Source: Klebsormidium nitens
Taxonomy: Eukaryota; Streptophyta; Klebsormidiophyceae; Klebsormidiales; Klebsormidiaceae
DNA length: 64,000 bases
Assembly (NCBI GenBank): GCA_000708835.1
Contig: DF237401.1
Span: 1 to 64,000 of the forward strand
Reading direction: 5' to 3'
In this document: positions 35,378 through 51,964 of the stretch, piece by piece
Layout of the letters: each line of letters starts with the position of its first letter
How positions within the stretch are numbered: position 1 is the first letter of the stretch
Made by a program: the position numbers and the translations under genes
The notes under the pieces: model-generated
What the model was told of the DNA's origin: nothing
Seen by the model: the letters and a program-made list of their open reading frames with translations, nothing else
Database searches by the model: none

Positions 35378-38300
35378 ATGTCTGATCAAGGCTCACAGGG
35401 CAGTGTCTCTGGGAGTGGTTACGATGGAGCATTCGCCGACTCCCTCCTGCGCAGCTGTGACGAGGAAGCTGCTTCCCTGCAACATGTGCTGGGGGGCCCT
35501 CTACAAGTATCAGGCTGGACTTTGGGAGCCAGGCTTGGGGAAATGCAGCCAGGTGTGAATCTCAGCGCTCCCCCATGATTAATCGGATACAGTTGCATTA
35601 GGAGAAGGATGTTCTCTTGGAGCGCTCTTTCATGGCTTGGGTGTTTGCAGTGGTGAATCGAGGGATCCTCTCCTCCGCCCAATCTCCTTGAAATGCTCGC
35701 TCCAGGAGTTCAGAACAGTTGGTGAATCTACTTTGAATAGATGCCACTGATGCGCACTAAAGTGCAGTGCCACTGCAGCGATCCTCAAGCTCAGGCAGGA
35801 CTTGCCTCTCTCCCCTTGGATTGCCAGTGTGCAGGCGTCTCACCGGTGTGCGCTGTTTTTTGAAGCAGGTGGTGCAGATACTCTGCTGTTGCCCAGAGGA
35901 GCTGTGAATGCTGGGGTGCTGCCGCAGCATGGTGGGGTCGGCCAATTTGCAGAGACAAGTGGGCAGGAACCTTTGGCTTATGTAAGCATGACATCAGCAT
36001 TGCAGAATTGGACTGCAAGGTCTTCGGTTTTTCTTGTCACGAACCCACTCTGTATCTTGCTTTTCAGGGCTGCAGGCTCAATGACAGGCAAGGTAGAACT
36101 TTGCTATGAAGTAGACTGTGTTCCTTGCCAGGCTGCTGACAGCGATCATGAAAGACAATGGACTCTCAGCTCCCAGCGTGGAATCAGGGTTCTTATCTGA
36201 AATGCAGAGTTAGAAAGGAGCCCGGTGTTTCCTGTGAAAGGCTGTCCTTCAAAGCCATCTCTGTGTCCTCATGCCAGGTCCGCCAGTCGACGGCTAGCCA
36301 ACTTCAGCCGGGACCTTGCGATCCAGCTTTCTTCTCCACCGGCAGTCCCGACGTTCACTGGGCCAGCACGTCGAGCAATCATGCGTCCCAGGGCTTGGGG
36401 CCCGTTAAGCAGCTTTCCTTTGGGCCTGCCTTAATCCACGCAAACCTGCCCCTAGAAACAACCCCTCAGAGCTGGCTCCAGCCGGAGAAACACCTTCGGA
36501 CGAGCCACAAAGCAGATCTGGCAGCAACGCCCCTCTCCCAAAACCAGTTGCGCAGTCCTTCCTTGGATCTTGGCTGGAGCCTGCAATATGGCTCTTTCTC
36601 TCAGGCTCAGCGCTACAACCCAGTCCGGCAACACCTCGTTGCTCCAAAGACAGGCGTGGCCACAAGCCCTGAGAACCGGATCCCCATTTGGCAGCACGAG
36701 GGTTCACATGTCCAAAGTGCAGCCTTTACAGGTAGGAACGTGTGTACAAGCATGTTTCATGTGCTTCTGAACAGTGACATAAGGTCCACTGGACGTTCAA
36801 AAGACCCCCTATTTGAGTCCCACGAAATTTGCAGACCAGTTGCTCAGCATCACCTGACTGGGACGGTGCCACATCCTGTGTGTCTGGATAGTGTTGCAGA
36901 GCAGTCAGGGTTTTGTAGGATCACCACTCTCGAAAATTTGGCAAGACGTTTCTTAAAACCTCTCTTCTGGCACTGTGTATTGTAACATGGGCTTAAGAAG
37001 CAAACTGAAAGAGGGGTTGTGAGAAAGCTGGTAGAGCCAATTGCTGTAAACGTCGATCCAATAATACACACGAAGGGTTGGTTTCTCTTGTGCAGACGTG
37101 CGGGGGGAGCAGACTCCAAGGTCTGCCCCACAAACGCCTATCCAGAAGGACAACATAGCAGCAGGGAGGCAGCCCCAACATGCCAAGCCAAGTCTGTCCA
37201 GCGCTCCACAGGGGCGTCACTACATGAGCGCAACATCTCTGAGCTTCCAGGGGCACCCATCTCAGGTGAGCAGTTTCACGGGAACTTTGCACCAATGTGT
37301 TCAATCATCCTGTCATGTAGTCAATCAAAGGCTCACCCTTTTTCCTGGGGTGCAAGGGTACAACTCAGGTAGGGGTGCAAACATATAGCCCCTGAGTTCC
37401 TGGCTAGTTGAAGGGTCTGAAGGTGTTCCTTTTCTTGCAAAGGACGGTGTTTTCAACTGCATCAGGTACTCCTTTTTGCTGGCTGAAAGCACCCAATTGT
37501 CTCGTGTAGTCAAAGTGATCTTTGTGCCTTTTTCACTGAGCAACAACCGGCTTCCTCTGTCGCTTTCGAAGCTAAAGCAAACAAAAGTGGTCTCTACCTC
37601 TCAGTGCATGGTACATAGCCCTTGCCCTTACCTTCTCGCTGTGTTCCTTTGGTTGCCCCCTTGCCCATCCTGTCCTTTTCTGACCTTGTTCGATCCCCTT
37701 TCGTCCAGGTGTCCCTGCAGCCCCTGCGCGACCAAGCCGAGCACCTGCTGCGCAACCGCCTGGTCCATCAGTCCGCCCACCGCTTTGAGGGCGGGCGCAT
37801 CGGCCGGCGGTGGGAAAAGCAGGAGAACCGCGAGAAGAAGCTGCATGCGCAATCTCCTGGGCCACTGCCCCTCAGCTCTCCACCACCCCTGGCACCGGAC
37901 CTCCACTCGCTGCCCCGTCGGCAGCAGGCCCCTCCCCGTCCCCCTGGCCTGCGACTAAACGCCCTCTTCCAGGACAGCACTCCCGCCATCCCTAAGCCGC
38001 ACCACGCTAACCTGGCCGTCAAGCAGGCACACGCGACAGAGTTGCGCTACTCTTCACCGGAAGTGACGCGACAGGGGCCCCCCGTGCCTCAGTTCAGCCA
38101 AAGGTCAGATCGCAGAGCTCCGCTGGCGCAAACTGGGGTGCCTGCAGGTGACGCGCTGTGGCAGTCTGGGGTCAGCTCGCTCCAAAACCAGCAGGGGCCG
38201 GGGCACTCCGCTCATTGGCAGCCAGCGGAAGAATCACTGTGGAGCAGACAGCAGGCACCCGTCGTGACGGTCATTGGCGCGAAGGAAGGGCAGGGTCCGG

Positions 38301-41217
38301 CTCTGAATCTAGGAGACCGCTCTCACAACTATGTGGGTGGTCAGCACTCACAGCGGTTGGTTAGCGGCCAGGACATGGACGTCGGCCCGCACTGGCACGC
38401 CGTAGCAGGAAGGTCCGATAGGGGGCCCAACCCGGACTTGGCGCATGTGGCAGGCGCGATGCACAGCCAAATGCAGCCGAGCACCCATCCAGCCCCCCAG
38501 ATCCCCCACGTCCCCCAGGAAAGGGGTCAGAAGGACTCGTTCGGAGCGGACACGCCAGCCACGCGGGCCCTCCAGTCGCAGTTGTCGAGCACACAGCGAG
38601 CTCTCGGCGGGGCCAAGCATGGTGTCTGGCGCAGTACTCACCCTGCAGGCACGGTAGAGGACCTGTCGGGGCCGGAGCAACGGAGCCCTGTTCAAAACAC
38701 GGGGGCCCTGGACACGGCCGAATCGTCCGCTGAGCACGTGCCATCCCAAGCGACCCGGCAGCGGGGCCGAGCGCCGAGGAAGGCGGTCCGAAAGACGACG
38801 CAAGGGGGGACGCCCGAGAAAGTCGAGCTTGTTGGCGGACATGCTGCTGTGCCGGAGAGCAGCTTGCCTTTGAGGACAGGGGCGCCGCAGGGGTGGCTGG
38901 GGTACTCAGACGGAACGGGCGTACTAGGGATAGAGTCGCACCACGAGTTGTTCCCGAAGGACGACTGGGAGGTGAAGCCGGTCGGCGAGCAAGGCCTCGA
39001 GGCAATCGCGGAAGCGGCGGAGTACGAGGCTGTGGACCAGTATCCAATGGGCAGGTTTTCGAGGGCGAGCGCGAAGTTTGACCAGGCGTTGGGGTTCGAG
39101 AACGTGGACGAGTTCGGGAACGAGGTGTCGGAGGGCAAGAAGAGGCCGCGCGGCGAAGCAGAGAGCGAGACGGAAAGAGCTGCATATGTATCCAGTGTCG
39201 AAGGTCAGGCAGCCTCAGTGTTTATCGTCTCCTGATAGTTTCTCTTGAACTTGACTCGCGAGGCCATTCAGCGGGCAGCAACGTCACCGACGGCTCTTTG
39301 TCTTTCCCATCTGCGCCGGGACTTTGATTTGGTGTGAGAAACTTGAGCAGGAGTGCCCCTGGCTGATGGCAGGTCGTTCTTCGGTCAGAATGCTTACGAG
39401 GAAAGCCTGACGTCACTTTTCTTCCCTGCAGCTCTGAGTGGGACCAACGCTGCTGCTCGAAGCCGGATTGCCTGCGAATTGGAGAAGCAGGCAATCATTC
39501 TTGCCCTGGAGGAAGGTAAGAAAGCGCTATTAGGTCCTCGTTTGAGACGGGGACGGTCTCGTTTGCATTACGGGTGCGTTCGTCGTGTCGCTTAGCCCTT
39601 CTGGAGATTCTAGATGTTTCTCTCTCTCACACTGCAGTGGCTGGTCAAGCGCTTGTTTCGCTGGTCAAGCGCGTCTTCCGTTGTCCGTTGTGCCTTTCCT
39701 GACGGTCTGCTTGGTCCACATGGGCCTGGCTACTTGCACCTCGTACCTAGTTCGGAACCCCTTGTACAGATTCGACGGGTCCAGAGCTTCCATTTAATTG
39801 GCCCCCGAGTTCCCGAGCTGACGTCAGTGAGTCTGTGCACGGTGCAGGCCACGTGGTGAAGCGCATCAAGCTGATGGGCATCCTCAGCGGCTCTGCTCCT
39901 CGAGCAGCTCCCGAGCCTGCTGCGTCCTTACCCTCTGGCGCCGTCTGCCCTCATGCGGGCCCGGGGCCAGCACGAGGCGATGCAGACGTGGTGTCCGAGA
40001 ACGGAGGCCCTTTTCTGACTGGGCCTCCTGTGAGTGGGACGGAGATGCCGGGCTTGCAGCCTGTTGTAACTTACAACGACGTCACAGGAGCCCCAAGGAC
40101 TGGGCGGGATACTGTGAACGGAGGGGACGGATCAGAGGGGCATGTGGGGCCCCCGCAAAAGCCGCTAACCTCCGCAGTGCCTACAGCCGGGGCTCCTTTC
40201 TCTGCATCGGCACAGCAAGACGCGACCCCCTTCGATCGCGCTTCTGGCCACTTTGCGGTCCCGAGCGATCCTGGTCAGCCGACCGCACACTTCTTTGCGG
40301 ACGTCCAGGACGCCATGTCGGACAGCGAAGACAAGGAGAACATCCGGCCCAAGGAGGACACGGCAGCCAGTGACGACATGGACTTCGAGACGGACCTGGA
40401 CCAGTCGCCGCCGCAACAAGAGCAGAGCGGCAACGCGTCGCCGGTGCTGCTCACCCCCTCAATCGGCGAAGGGCTGGCCCACTCCGTCGGCAACGTGGTT
40501 CTGTCCTACGGAGCAGGAGCAGCCGGGAGCTTTGCCGAAGGCATGGTGCTGCAGAGGCCCGTCACAAGTCCGCTCGGCTCGAGCGAGGAGATGGGGGAGG
40601 ACGATCCTTTGTTGGCGCTGCAACCTGCAGCCAAACGTCACAAGGCCGCTCACCTTCCCCAGCCGGTGGCGCCCAGCACCCCTGCTGAGGTAGCCACCAA
40701 TGCTGCCTCCGTGTTTGGTGCCAGCCCACCTGCCGACGCGTGGGAGAAGCACGACAGCCCACCCCTTCGCTCGAAGGTGGTCAAGTGTCTCGTGAGCCAC
40801 CCCCTGACGCCCCCCAAATCGTCCTTCCCGTCCTTCCCGAGCCCCGCCCACCAGACCTTGCCCGTCGTCACCCGTCGGTCGTCTGTCTCCTCACGAACCC
40901 CCTCACCCCCCGGCGTCAAAGCAGGAGGGGTCCCCTCCCCCAAGTCGTCCCCCGACAGGATGAGGCCCGCGCTTTGCTCCGCCCCTTACAACCTGGGGTC
41001 GCCCACCAAGAGCCGGGAGGGGCGAGGCCCCTTCTCGTCCCCTCAGAAGACGTCGCCAGGGAGGAAGACGATCCCGTCCCCCGCGAAGAGCCGGAACTCG
41101 ACCGCGAGCCCGCCTAAGAAGGGCAGCAAGGGGTCGGGCCCCTCGTCGAGCAGCTCACGAAGCATGGGCCCGTCTCCACCGAAGTCGAGCCCCGCGAAAA
41201 TGGCAAGGTTGATCTGA
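35378..41217 (+). CDS. Unrecognised large Ser/Pro-rich protein
   Basis: Family not recognised. A seven-exon model keeps phase throughout: 35378-35552, 35869-35981, 36278-36731, 37096-37265, 37709-39203, 39432-39515, 39848-41217; 1286 aa. Most of the chain is low in hydrophobics and probably disordered. Three parts look ordered or conserved: an N-terminal segment SLLRSCDEEAASLQHVLGG (about 23-41), a charged helix PLRDQAEHLLRNRL with RRWEKQENREKK (about 305-350), and a helix-forming stretch RSRIACELEKQAIILALEE with HVVKRIKLMGIL (about 812-843) spread over the last two exons. An acidic segment SDSEDKENIRPKED follows, and the last 120 residues are repeated SP, SPK and TP with Lys/Arg, typical of cyclin-dependent kinase sites or of DNA- or microtubule-binding tails. 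The link from exon 2 to exon 3 is the least certain; another small exon could lie between 36060 and 36200. Confidence 0.7.
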
Positions 41218-42806
41218 CGAGGTGTTAGCTGAATCGCAATCGCAGATATCTGTAGAAGGTAGCAGCGTTGTCGAAAGAAGCCCAGATGAATGTTGAACGA
41301 GCGCCAACCCTAGTTCCTTTAATAAGGAGTAGAATCGCAATCGTCAGCCGAAGGCTGTACGAACCTCGCTTAGGCTAAGTATCAGCCTAGGGAAAGTGGC
41401 ACTCAGAGCGCCTCTAGTGTTACTCTATGCCCAGGATCAGCTCACCAGCGAGAGTAAACGTGTTGGCCTAGGGTTTTTCAAGCTTGCAGTCTAAAATAAG
41501 TTGCGTTGCAAGTGGACCGTATATGCTTGATGGAACCTCGTATGCGTTTGAAGCGCTGAGGCCATTGCGTCATACTGGCAACGCTCACTTGCACTAGAAG
41601 CCGCTTGCACTAAGTCACATAGCTCCCGGGCAGCCAAACTAATATCCTAACCGCGAACAAATCACGCTGCGCACCAGTACCCACCCTAACCCCACCCGTC
41701 CCCCGAGTGCTTATCTTAGTGCAGGCTGCTCTTAGTGCAAGCTAGCGTCGCCGAACTCATCATGCTTTGATGACTCATGGATGCCCGCCCAAAATATGCG
41801 ATGGTGACCCCCAATACGCCTTGAAGAAAGGCAGCATGCGAGGAACATGTGGGTGTATGGCAATCGTTAGACTCTTATAACAGTCATTGCTGCACGCATT
41901 GAGCCAGCAGACACATATACGCATAGGATATGCATTGTACGCATAGCTATAAGACACTCAGAATAGGAAGTCAGATCTAAAGTACTCAACTAGCGCGCGT
42001 GGCTGCAGTATATTTGCGCGCGAGACTACGTGCACATGCAGCTTCATGATTGTGCATAACCATGTAAAGCTATTATCACATTTATTTGACAACACGAAAC
42101 AAGCTATCATTTCACTGATTCGATGCGTGCAGGGTAATGTTCGTTGCTTTGCTCAAAAGGTTATGTAAGAAATGCTCCCGCGATGTTCATCGAGAAGTGA
42201 GTCAAGCCACGCTGCAGCTCGAAAATTGCTAGGAAATACGTACATTCAGCATTTAGTACATGGATGAGGTGTCCTTGCCATACTTGTAGCTATAGCTGAG
42301 CTAGCTGCAGGTTGCTTTGGGACATTGGAAAAACCACACCAGGTCGAAACCATAATCTGTGATAGCTCACACGTAGCGCTAAGCTGCTTCTTGAGTTGTG
42401 CACCAGACAGGGAAACTTTTGGCAGCTGTACTTGGACACAGCACCATGGCACGATGCCCCTGTAATCGGCCTCGAGACTTGCAGCGTCGAGGTTACACGA
42501 CCCCCAGAATCAACAAGGGTACGAACTTCTCTTAGCCAGTCTGGCAGGGTCGCTGGAACGGCCTATCCATTATATATTATAAAAACAAAGCTTGCAAGGC
42601 AGTACACAGTGACAAGTAGACGTGGCCTATCTGTTCCTACTAGGGCAAATAGAGCATAAACATCGTCCTCGATTTGAGTCATCCGGAGAAAGAAAACCCG
42701 ACTTTATTTGAGCAGCACTTTTTGTCACACCCCCCACGGCGAAGTCACAACGATGCAAACGTGCTGGGAGCCACCAACCCTTGAGCGAGCAACTGAAAGA
42801 GACCGC
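41218..42806. other. Intergenic region between convergent 3' ends
   Basis: About 1.6 kb between the unknown gene and the ROP GTPase. AT-richer than the genes, with no exon chain, RNA gene or clear repeat recognised. It should include both 3' UTRs. Confidence 0.6.
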
Positions 42807-45892
<3,086 letters not shown>

Positions 45893-48029
45893 TTTGCAAC
45901 TTCCAATGAACACAACCTGTCGCACGTAGCGGTCTTTTACCAGTCAAGGTTCGCCCACGTCTCACATCCAGGCAACTGCGATGCGATGCAATGTATCGCC
46001 TGCAGCCCTTGCCGGCTCCGCAATGTGATTATGTTCTACACAGCGCAGACCGAAAAGTGACGTTTCTCTCTGCTTGAACTCCCGTCTGCTATTGAATGTG
46101 GTTTTCCACACAAGATAACGAATCTACAGTGCTCATAGAAAATGACTTGGAGACAATGCAAGTCTAAGACCCTCGGTTCCAACCCCTAGCTTGCTGCTTT
46201 GGACTCTTCAGCTCAAGCCTGAGCACACGGCAAACCCTGCACAAGATTCTCCCAACCTCAAATCTTACTGTTGTGATCTCGGGTGAAAATAGACAGGACT
46301 AGGCAACCTAGCAAACCCGCGCCATTTGTGGCGAGATTGGGCTCCGGATCTGGATAATGGGAGCTGACGGAAGAGCTGGCAGCTGCCCTCCAAGTCTCCA
46401 GCTCAAGAACTCCTCCAACCGCTCAACGGACCAAGTTGTAAGATAAGAGCTCCACAGAAGACCTGGCTGGCGGCCCCCGCACAGTGCTTTATAACACAAT
46501 CCTGGACAATGCTCCTTGCCCCGCAACTTCAACTTCAAGTTCACGGGTGCAGCGTGCTACCGTAAAGTCTTACATACCTACGTCTACCTACTTCGGATTG
46601 TCTACGGATTTCTTGCTTTTATAGGTCCTATATTTGAAAGACTCGGACGGTCCGATGAATTTCATCGACGGTTGGCGAGAACTCGTACCTGCACGAGGGT
46701 AGCACTGGGTACTTGGTACATACTACCATCGGTACATACCTAGGTAGTGAGTACAGGCGGCGGCACTGCAGTGACTGCACAGTGCAGGCAGTGCGGTACA
46801 AACCAGTGGTAAATGCCGGCCGGCCGCTCCGAGCTCTTAGGCTTCTTAGCCTAGTCCTAGGTACATTTGTCATAATACATACCTAGGTACTTACTATTAG
46901 TGCGTGCCCAAGTGCCTTGACATTGTGGGCTGTCCAAAGCACGTGCACAAATGCCTAAAAAGAGACTTTTAGAGACAATCTCAAGGCTCGAGCTACTGGG
47001 TATGTACATTCGAACTTCGCTCATGTGCCACAAATGGCTCCTGCACGACTCCAATGGCTTTCAAATCGAATATTTTGTACAATTGAGTCGCTAAGGATTG
47101 TCCTATTTGATTTAGATGTCATAGTCCGGGCCCTTCTCTTCATGTCTTTTTGAGCCTGTAGCCTACCTAGAAGTTAAATTAACAAGTGTGATTCAACAAT
47201 ACCATGGCTGATAATTTCTTCGATCTTGCATACCACTCCGTACGATACAGCCATGCCCACTCAACCACCATCTTTGTCATGTTCTAGGGGTCTTCTGTCT
47301 AGTCTCCGTGTGACCAACTACGTCATTGGGCCTTCCATATGTACACCGTCGGCATACGGTGTCCGTGATTGTTACTCTCGCCTCTGGTTGCCAATTTGCA
47401 CCGTTGTTCTATCTCGATCAGATGCACATTTGCAGTACACTTAAACACCTTCTATCCATACTTCAAGACTCTTTTGCTGCCCTGACCGGATACACGGTTT
47501 AGAGTTTTCGTCTGCAACGTTGCTAAGAAGGCAACACAACTTTCAAATCGGGAACCTTTCAGAAGATTGCTTCGACATGGCAATCTGGATTGCACTGCCT
47601 GGATATGCTGAGGTCATGCAAGTTTGTCATACATTGGACACACTTGTAAGGTTTTAGGCTTAACTGGATGTGTTGGAAAGTCATAAACAAATACAAACTT
47701 CAAAGGTGGATATTCTTATTGCATCATGTGCCGACCCTACTATTTACTTTGACAGCAGTTGATGCCCCTTTGAATATCAGGGCAGTCTTTAGTGTTTGCA
47801 CGATGCCAGGTCGACAACCCATGTCAGGGACTATTTACGGAAAGTGAGCACTCCGTCTCGAGATTGAGATAGGTTTCTCTCATACTTTAAATGCTCAACA
47901 TTCTTGAGAACAATTGCAACCAAATAACGACCACCAAGCGTCGACCTATGGCAAGTCCGTCAACTCCGTCAATCAGTGACCAACAACTCTAACTGCGCCT
48001 TCCCCCTTTGCATTCGGCCAGGTTCCCAT
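45893..48029. promoter_or_regulatory. ROP 5' region and SIG 3' flank, TAGGTA-rich
   Basis: About 2.1 kb. Between 46570 and 46900 there are repeated CTACGTC, TACCTA and CCTAGGTAC words, including CATACCTAGGTA twice (about 46735 and 46880), close to the style of the motif near 33.9 kb. No coding exon was recognised. The left part should contain the ROP promoter and the right part the sigma factor 3' UTR. Confidence 0.45.
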
Positions 48030-51000
48030 TCAAACTGTCAAGTGATTTGCAAAGTCGTGCATCCCCACTTTCGCAGCTCGAGCACTAAGCTTTTGAAGGG
48101 CACCTGCTTGAATCTGCCTCACTCTTTCCCGCGTGCAGCCATACCTGCAATATAAGTCGCAGTCCGCCTTGTTCAATAGATGCTTGAAGCAGCCAACAGC
48201 ATCAGATGCAGTTTCAAACGACGAACCTCGAACCGACGACAGGAGTGTCCCAGACACAAGAATATTTCCGAACTAGAGTTTGATACCCACGCCTGATGTG
48301 ACTACATCAAAGCCAAATCGTCAATAAGCACATGTAAGCAAGCAAATAAGTATCTATAAGCCCCCACAGTCTTCAAGAGTCCAGTCCAAACAGCCCCGAA
48401 ATCCAACTCAAAATTCAGCAGCCACCTGTCGTGCTTCTTACTCACTTATGGCCCAAGATCTCAAATGCTAGACCCGTCCCTTCGTATTCCCCCAGTCCAA
48501 AGCCATGGTTGACGATGTCCCGCTCCCTGGAGTCTAAGCAACCGAGCAGCCGGTGGACCTCCTTTTCCTTGAAGCGGTTCTCCGCTTCGAGGCGGGGGTT
48601 CGCCTCAGGTGACGGGTCGTGCACCATCTGCAACCCGAGGTTGAGAGTCACGATGACAGGCAGGAGAAAGCGGCTGTTGCAATATCCACCATGAACACAA
48701 CGGGTTTACAGGAATCGGATGAGCAGAAGGCTGATAAGGGCCGGAGATGCTCATAGTGACAGGTGCCAACAGGCAGGGCAACCTCCACAAGTAACTCCAA
48801 TTTTGTTGCCATCCACGTCACAATAATGCATGTCTCATTTGTTTGCAACTCAAAGAACATGACCGGTCCAAAATCCCTCATCAATATGCATTTAAAAACG
48901 AGCCTGGCCTCACCGAACCAAAAGTCCACTCTCTGGCATCAGAGTCGGGGAACCTGGAGCCCATGCTTGCGTCCCAGGAAAACATTCTCTGGCTCATCTG
49001 CAGGAGTGCCCAAGAAGGGTCAGTGGACCTGGTGTGCAGTTGACCGTCAACACTAGACTGCGCTGAGCTTGCAGCCTTCCTTCAAAAGTATTGGGTGCTC
49101 AGACACCAACTTTTCACCATGCATCAAACGGAGACTATGAGCGGCGTCGCAATATGCAAACGCGGTGGCAAGAACTGATTCGCCGGGGTGGTTGATGAAT
49201 TTGATATCAAATGTTCTAGTCTGAAATTCAATCCGCGTGCACAAACACACCGAGTTCGAATCGTACTTAGAAACAGAAGATTGCGACAGCTGACGAGTAC
49301 TCTATGAGAGTCGAGTAATCTGTAATAGTTGCAGGAAAGTAGATCACTTACGGCCACAAGGCAGCTTTTGACCTTGACTTGAGGGATCTTCAACTCCTGA
49401 GCAATGTACTGCATGCCAAGAAATCAAGGTGAGCAGCATACCAACAATTTTATTTCCAACAGCTGCTCCATATCATAAATAGTTACACTTCCACGCAAGG
49501 AGAAGAATCTCGGCCAGTTTCTCCATCAAACCTGCAGCTCTGTCAACCCAGTTGTCCAATTACTGAATTACAATCGATAGGTTCTTCTCGTGGACAGCCT
49601 CCTTGCATCGAGCAGCCAAGCAAAGCTAGCCAGGCTCATACACTCGTTGCTCCACCCTGTCTGATCTCAGAGCGCAACAGTGTTTGAATTTCAGCTTGAC
49701 CTGTGCTTGCGATTCACAGCAAGGGCCTGACAAATCTGCGGTGTGTGCATCAGCAAACTATCAAGTAAGCCCAGTATAACATCTTATCTGCGCCCAGACT
49801 GGCGTGCGGAAGAAACCGGGGCAACTTTCTCAAAAGCACATCCTGCCCTATGCTGCACAGACTGATATAATTCTCTAAAACAGGCGTACCATAAGCCATA
49901 ATCTCACCTCCGGAGTCAAATCCTTTGATGTCTTTCCTGACTCCCGAATTAGGCGTCGGATGCGGGAAATGGCCTCGTGCATATGTACAGGCATCTTGAT
50001 TGTCCGCGAGCTGTCGGCAATTGCCCGGGTGCAAGCCTGCAGAAGATGCCCTATGTTAGAAGCATAGTTTCTTTGATGTTTCAGAGGTTACACATTTGTA
50101 ATGTCCTCGCTCGCCAACAGCATTGCCAAGATCTACTAAGAGATGGCTGATCAGTTGTAAACCAAAAAATTGTGAAGCATCGCCCCGAACCAGGTGAATT
50201 GCCATCGCCATTACAATCGATCTTTTCAGATTCTCCTGAGAAGACAAGCCTTAAGAATTGAAAATCCTGCAGCCGCATACCTGTCGAATCCACCAATGGG
50301 TGTAGGTTGACAGCTTGTACCCTCGTTTATATTCAAACCTCTCAATACCCCTCATCAACCCAAGGGTGCCCTCCTGCAACCAGCGAAGTGTCTATGTTTA
50401 GAACCTTTGATGTTGTAAGCAAAGCAAATCTTGATGAGAAGGATTGACTTCCACCTACCAAGCCACAGGTTACTGGTCTCCAACCCCATCAGCTCTAGAT
50501 TGCAGAAGCATAAATTTGTGATCACTTTGTGAAAACAACCGGATTCAAGCTTCCCAAAACCGACTGCTCAGTCACCTGGGACAAACCCCGCAACACGCAG
50601 TCCAGAATCAAATGATGCACTTTATCAAGCACAACGGCTGGCACTCAAAAGAGCGCAAGCTTCAGGCGATTAGCAGCAAGCCAGTTTCAAGCTGTTCGCA
50701 GATATCTGGTCCCAGTTCCTGCACTTACCTGAATAAGGTCTACTAGCGGAAGCCCAAAAGAAGCGTAATTCTTGGCCACTGAGATCACAAGTCTCAAGTT
50801 GGAGACGACCAGCTTTTCTTTCGCACTCTCAGCATGTCGGACCCGCCTGACCAGCTCCCCCATGTCATCGGCCAGCTCCACATGGACTGCCCACTCTTCT
50901 AGGGTTGCCTCCCTCTCCAGCGCATGCTCCAGCCTGGGAATTGTGCAAGTGCCCGGTGAGTCTGAGTCACCCCTAAAGTTCCTGCCGGCAAAGTCATACC

Positions 51001-51964
51001 AACAAGGCCCAACAAGTCACGCGATATGCAGGCTTGTGTCAAGAGACCCTTGGAATGACAAGCCAACCGATTGGGCAGGCTGGCATTTGCCACACTTGAC
51101 GAAGGATTTCTTGTAGGCATTGACCAGATGCAATATTAACCAAGAGCGCGAAGCCTACCTCTCCTTTGCAGCTTGCAGCTGCTGCCCGATGTAAACCTTT
51201 TTGCACAAGTGCTTCTCCTCCTCCGGCGTCAGCAGCTGGTGCGTGTTTAGACATTCCTCAAATAGCGAGAGGCTCTCGTCCAACCCCGCCTCCGCCCTTT
51301 GCTGCGCAACTGCAGCCGCCCTCCGTGCAGCCTCACTGGAGGAGCTCCTAACCCCACTGAACTCGGGCACTGGGTCCCCCTGCGCAGTAAACCGCTCCTT
51401 CCGAGTCTGCAGCCGTCTCCTCCGTGCGGGCCCGGACATGTTTGAACTGCTCGGCCGTATTCTTGGTTGAACTGGCTTTGCTGGTTTCTTCACTCTGGCC
51501 CGAGCCTCTCTTGCGCCGGCTTCTGTACAGGGCGCCTCCTCCTGCGCCTCCTCCTGCGCCTCAAACTCCCTGCCTGACGTTGATGGCAGCAACCCCTCGT
51601 CCTCCTCCACAGAAGGAAGGGCCCACTGCGTCTCCAGCAAGGTCCTCTTCAGCTCCAACATGTCCAGCTCCGCTAAATCCAACGTAGAGGCCACCGCCGA
51701 TGTGCCAGCAGCCACAACCCTCGCCGTGACTCTGTCCCCACGCTTCGCTTTGAGAGTGCTACCGGCATTGCTGGCAACTGATTTGACACACAGCACCGTT
51801 GGAGGACTCGTCACAACCTCCTGTGTCCCCCGTGCCTGAACGCAGGGAATTGGCAGAAAGGACTCCTTGGCATTTGCAAGTCCTTGAGGACCCTGCCCCA
51901 GTCCTGCACCAAGAAACGTGTTCGAACGCACAAGGGTTCCTTTGCAGGAGATGAGGGAGGCCAT
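48030..51964 (-). CDS. SIG: Plastid RNA polymerase sigma-70 factor
   Basis: Nuclear-encoded initiation factor for the bacterial-type plastid RNA polymerase. Eight exons: 51964-51159, 50933-50729, 50373-50281, 50036-49908, 49408-49352, 48997-48914, 48627-48446, 48144-48030; 556 aa. The start [17 protein letters not shown] is Ser/Arg-rich and poor in acids, as in a chloroplast transit peptide. The long N-terminal part is acidic and then basic, with an [10 protein letters not shown] repeat. Region 1.2 is [15 protein letters not shown]. Region 2 is complete: [39 protein letters not shown], then [20 protein letters not shown]. Region 3 has [13 protein letters not shown]. Region 4.2 is [19 protein letters not shown], the -35 recognition helix-turn-helix. 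The SIG1-6 class cannot be decided by eye. The gene is divergent with TON1. Confidence 0.95.

Noticed and set aside
38361-39185. Open - frame of about 274 codons
   Set aside because: Antisense of exon 5 of the large unknown gene, whose + frame has compatible splice borders and neighbours in phase.
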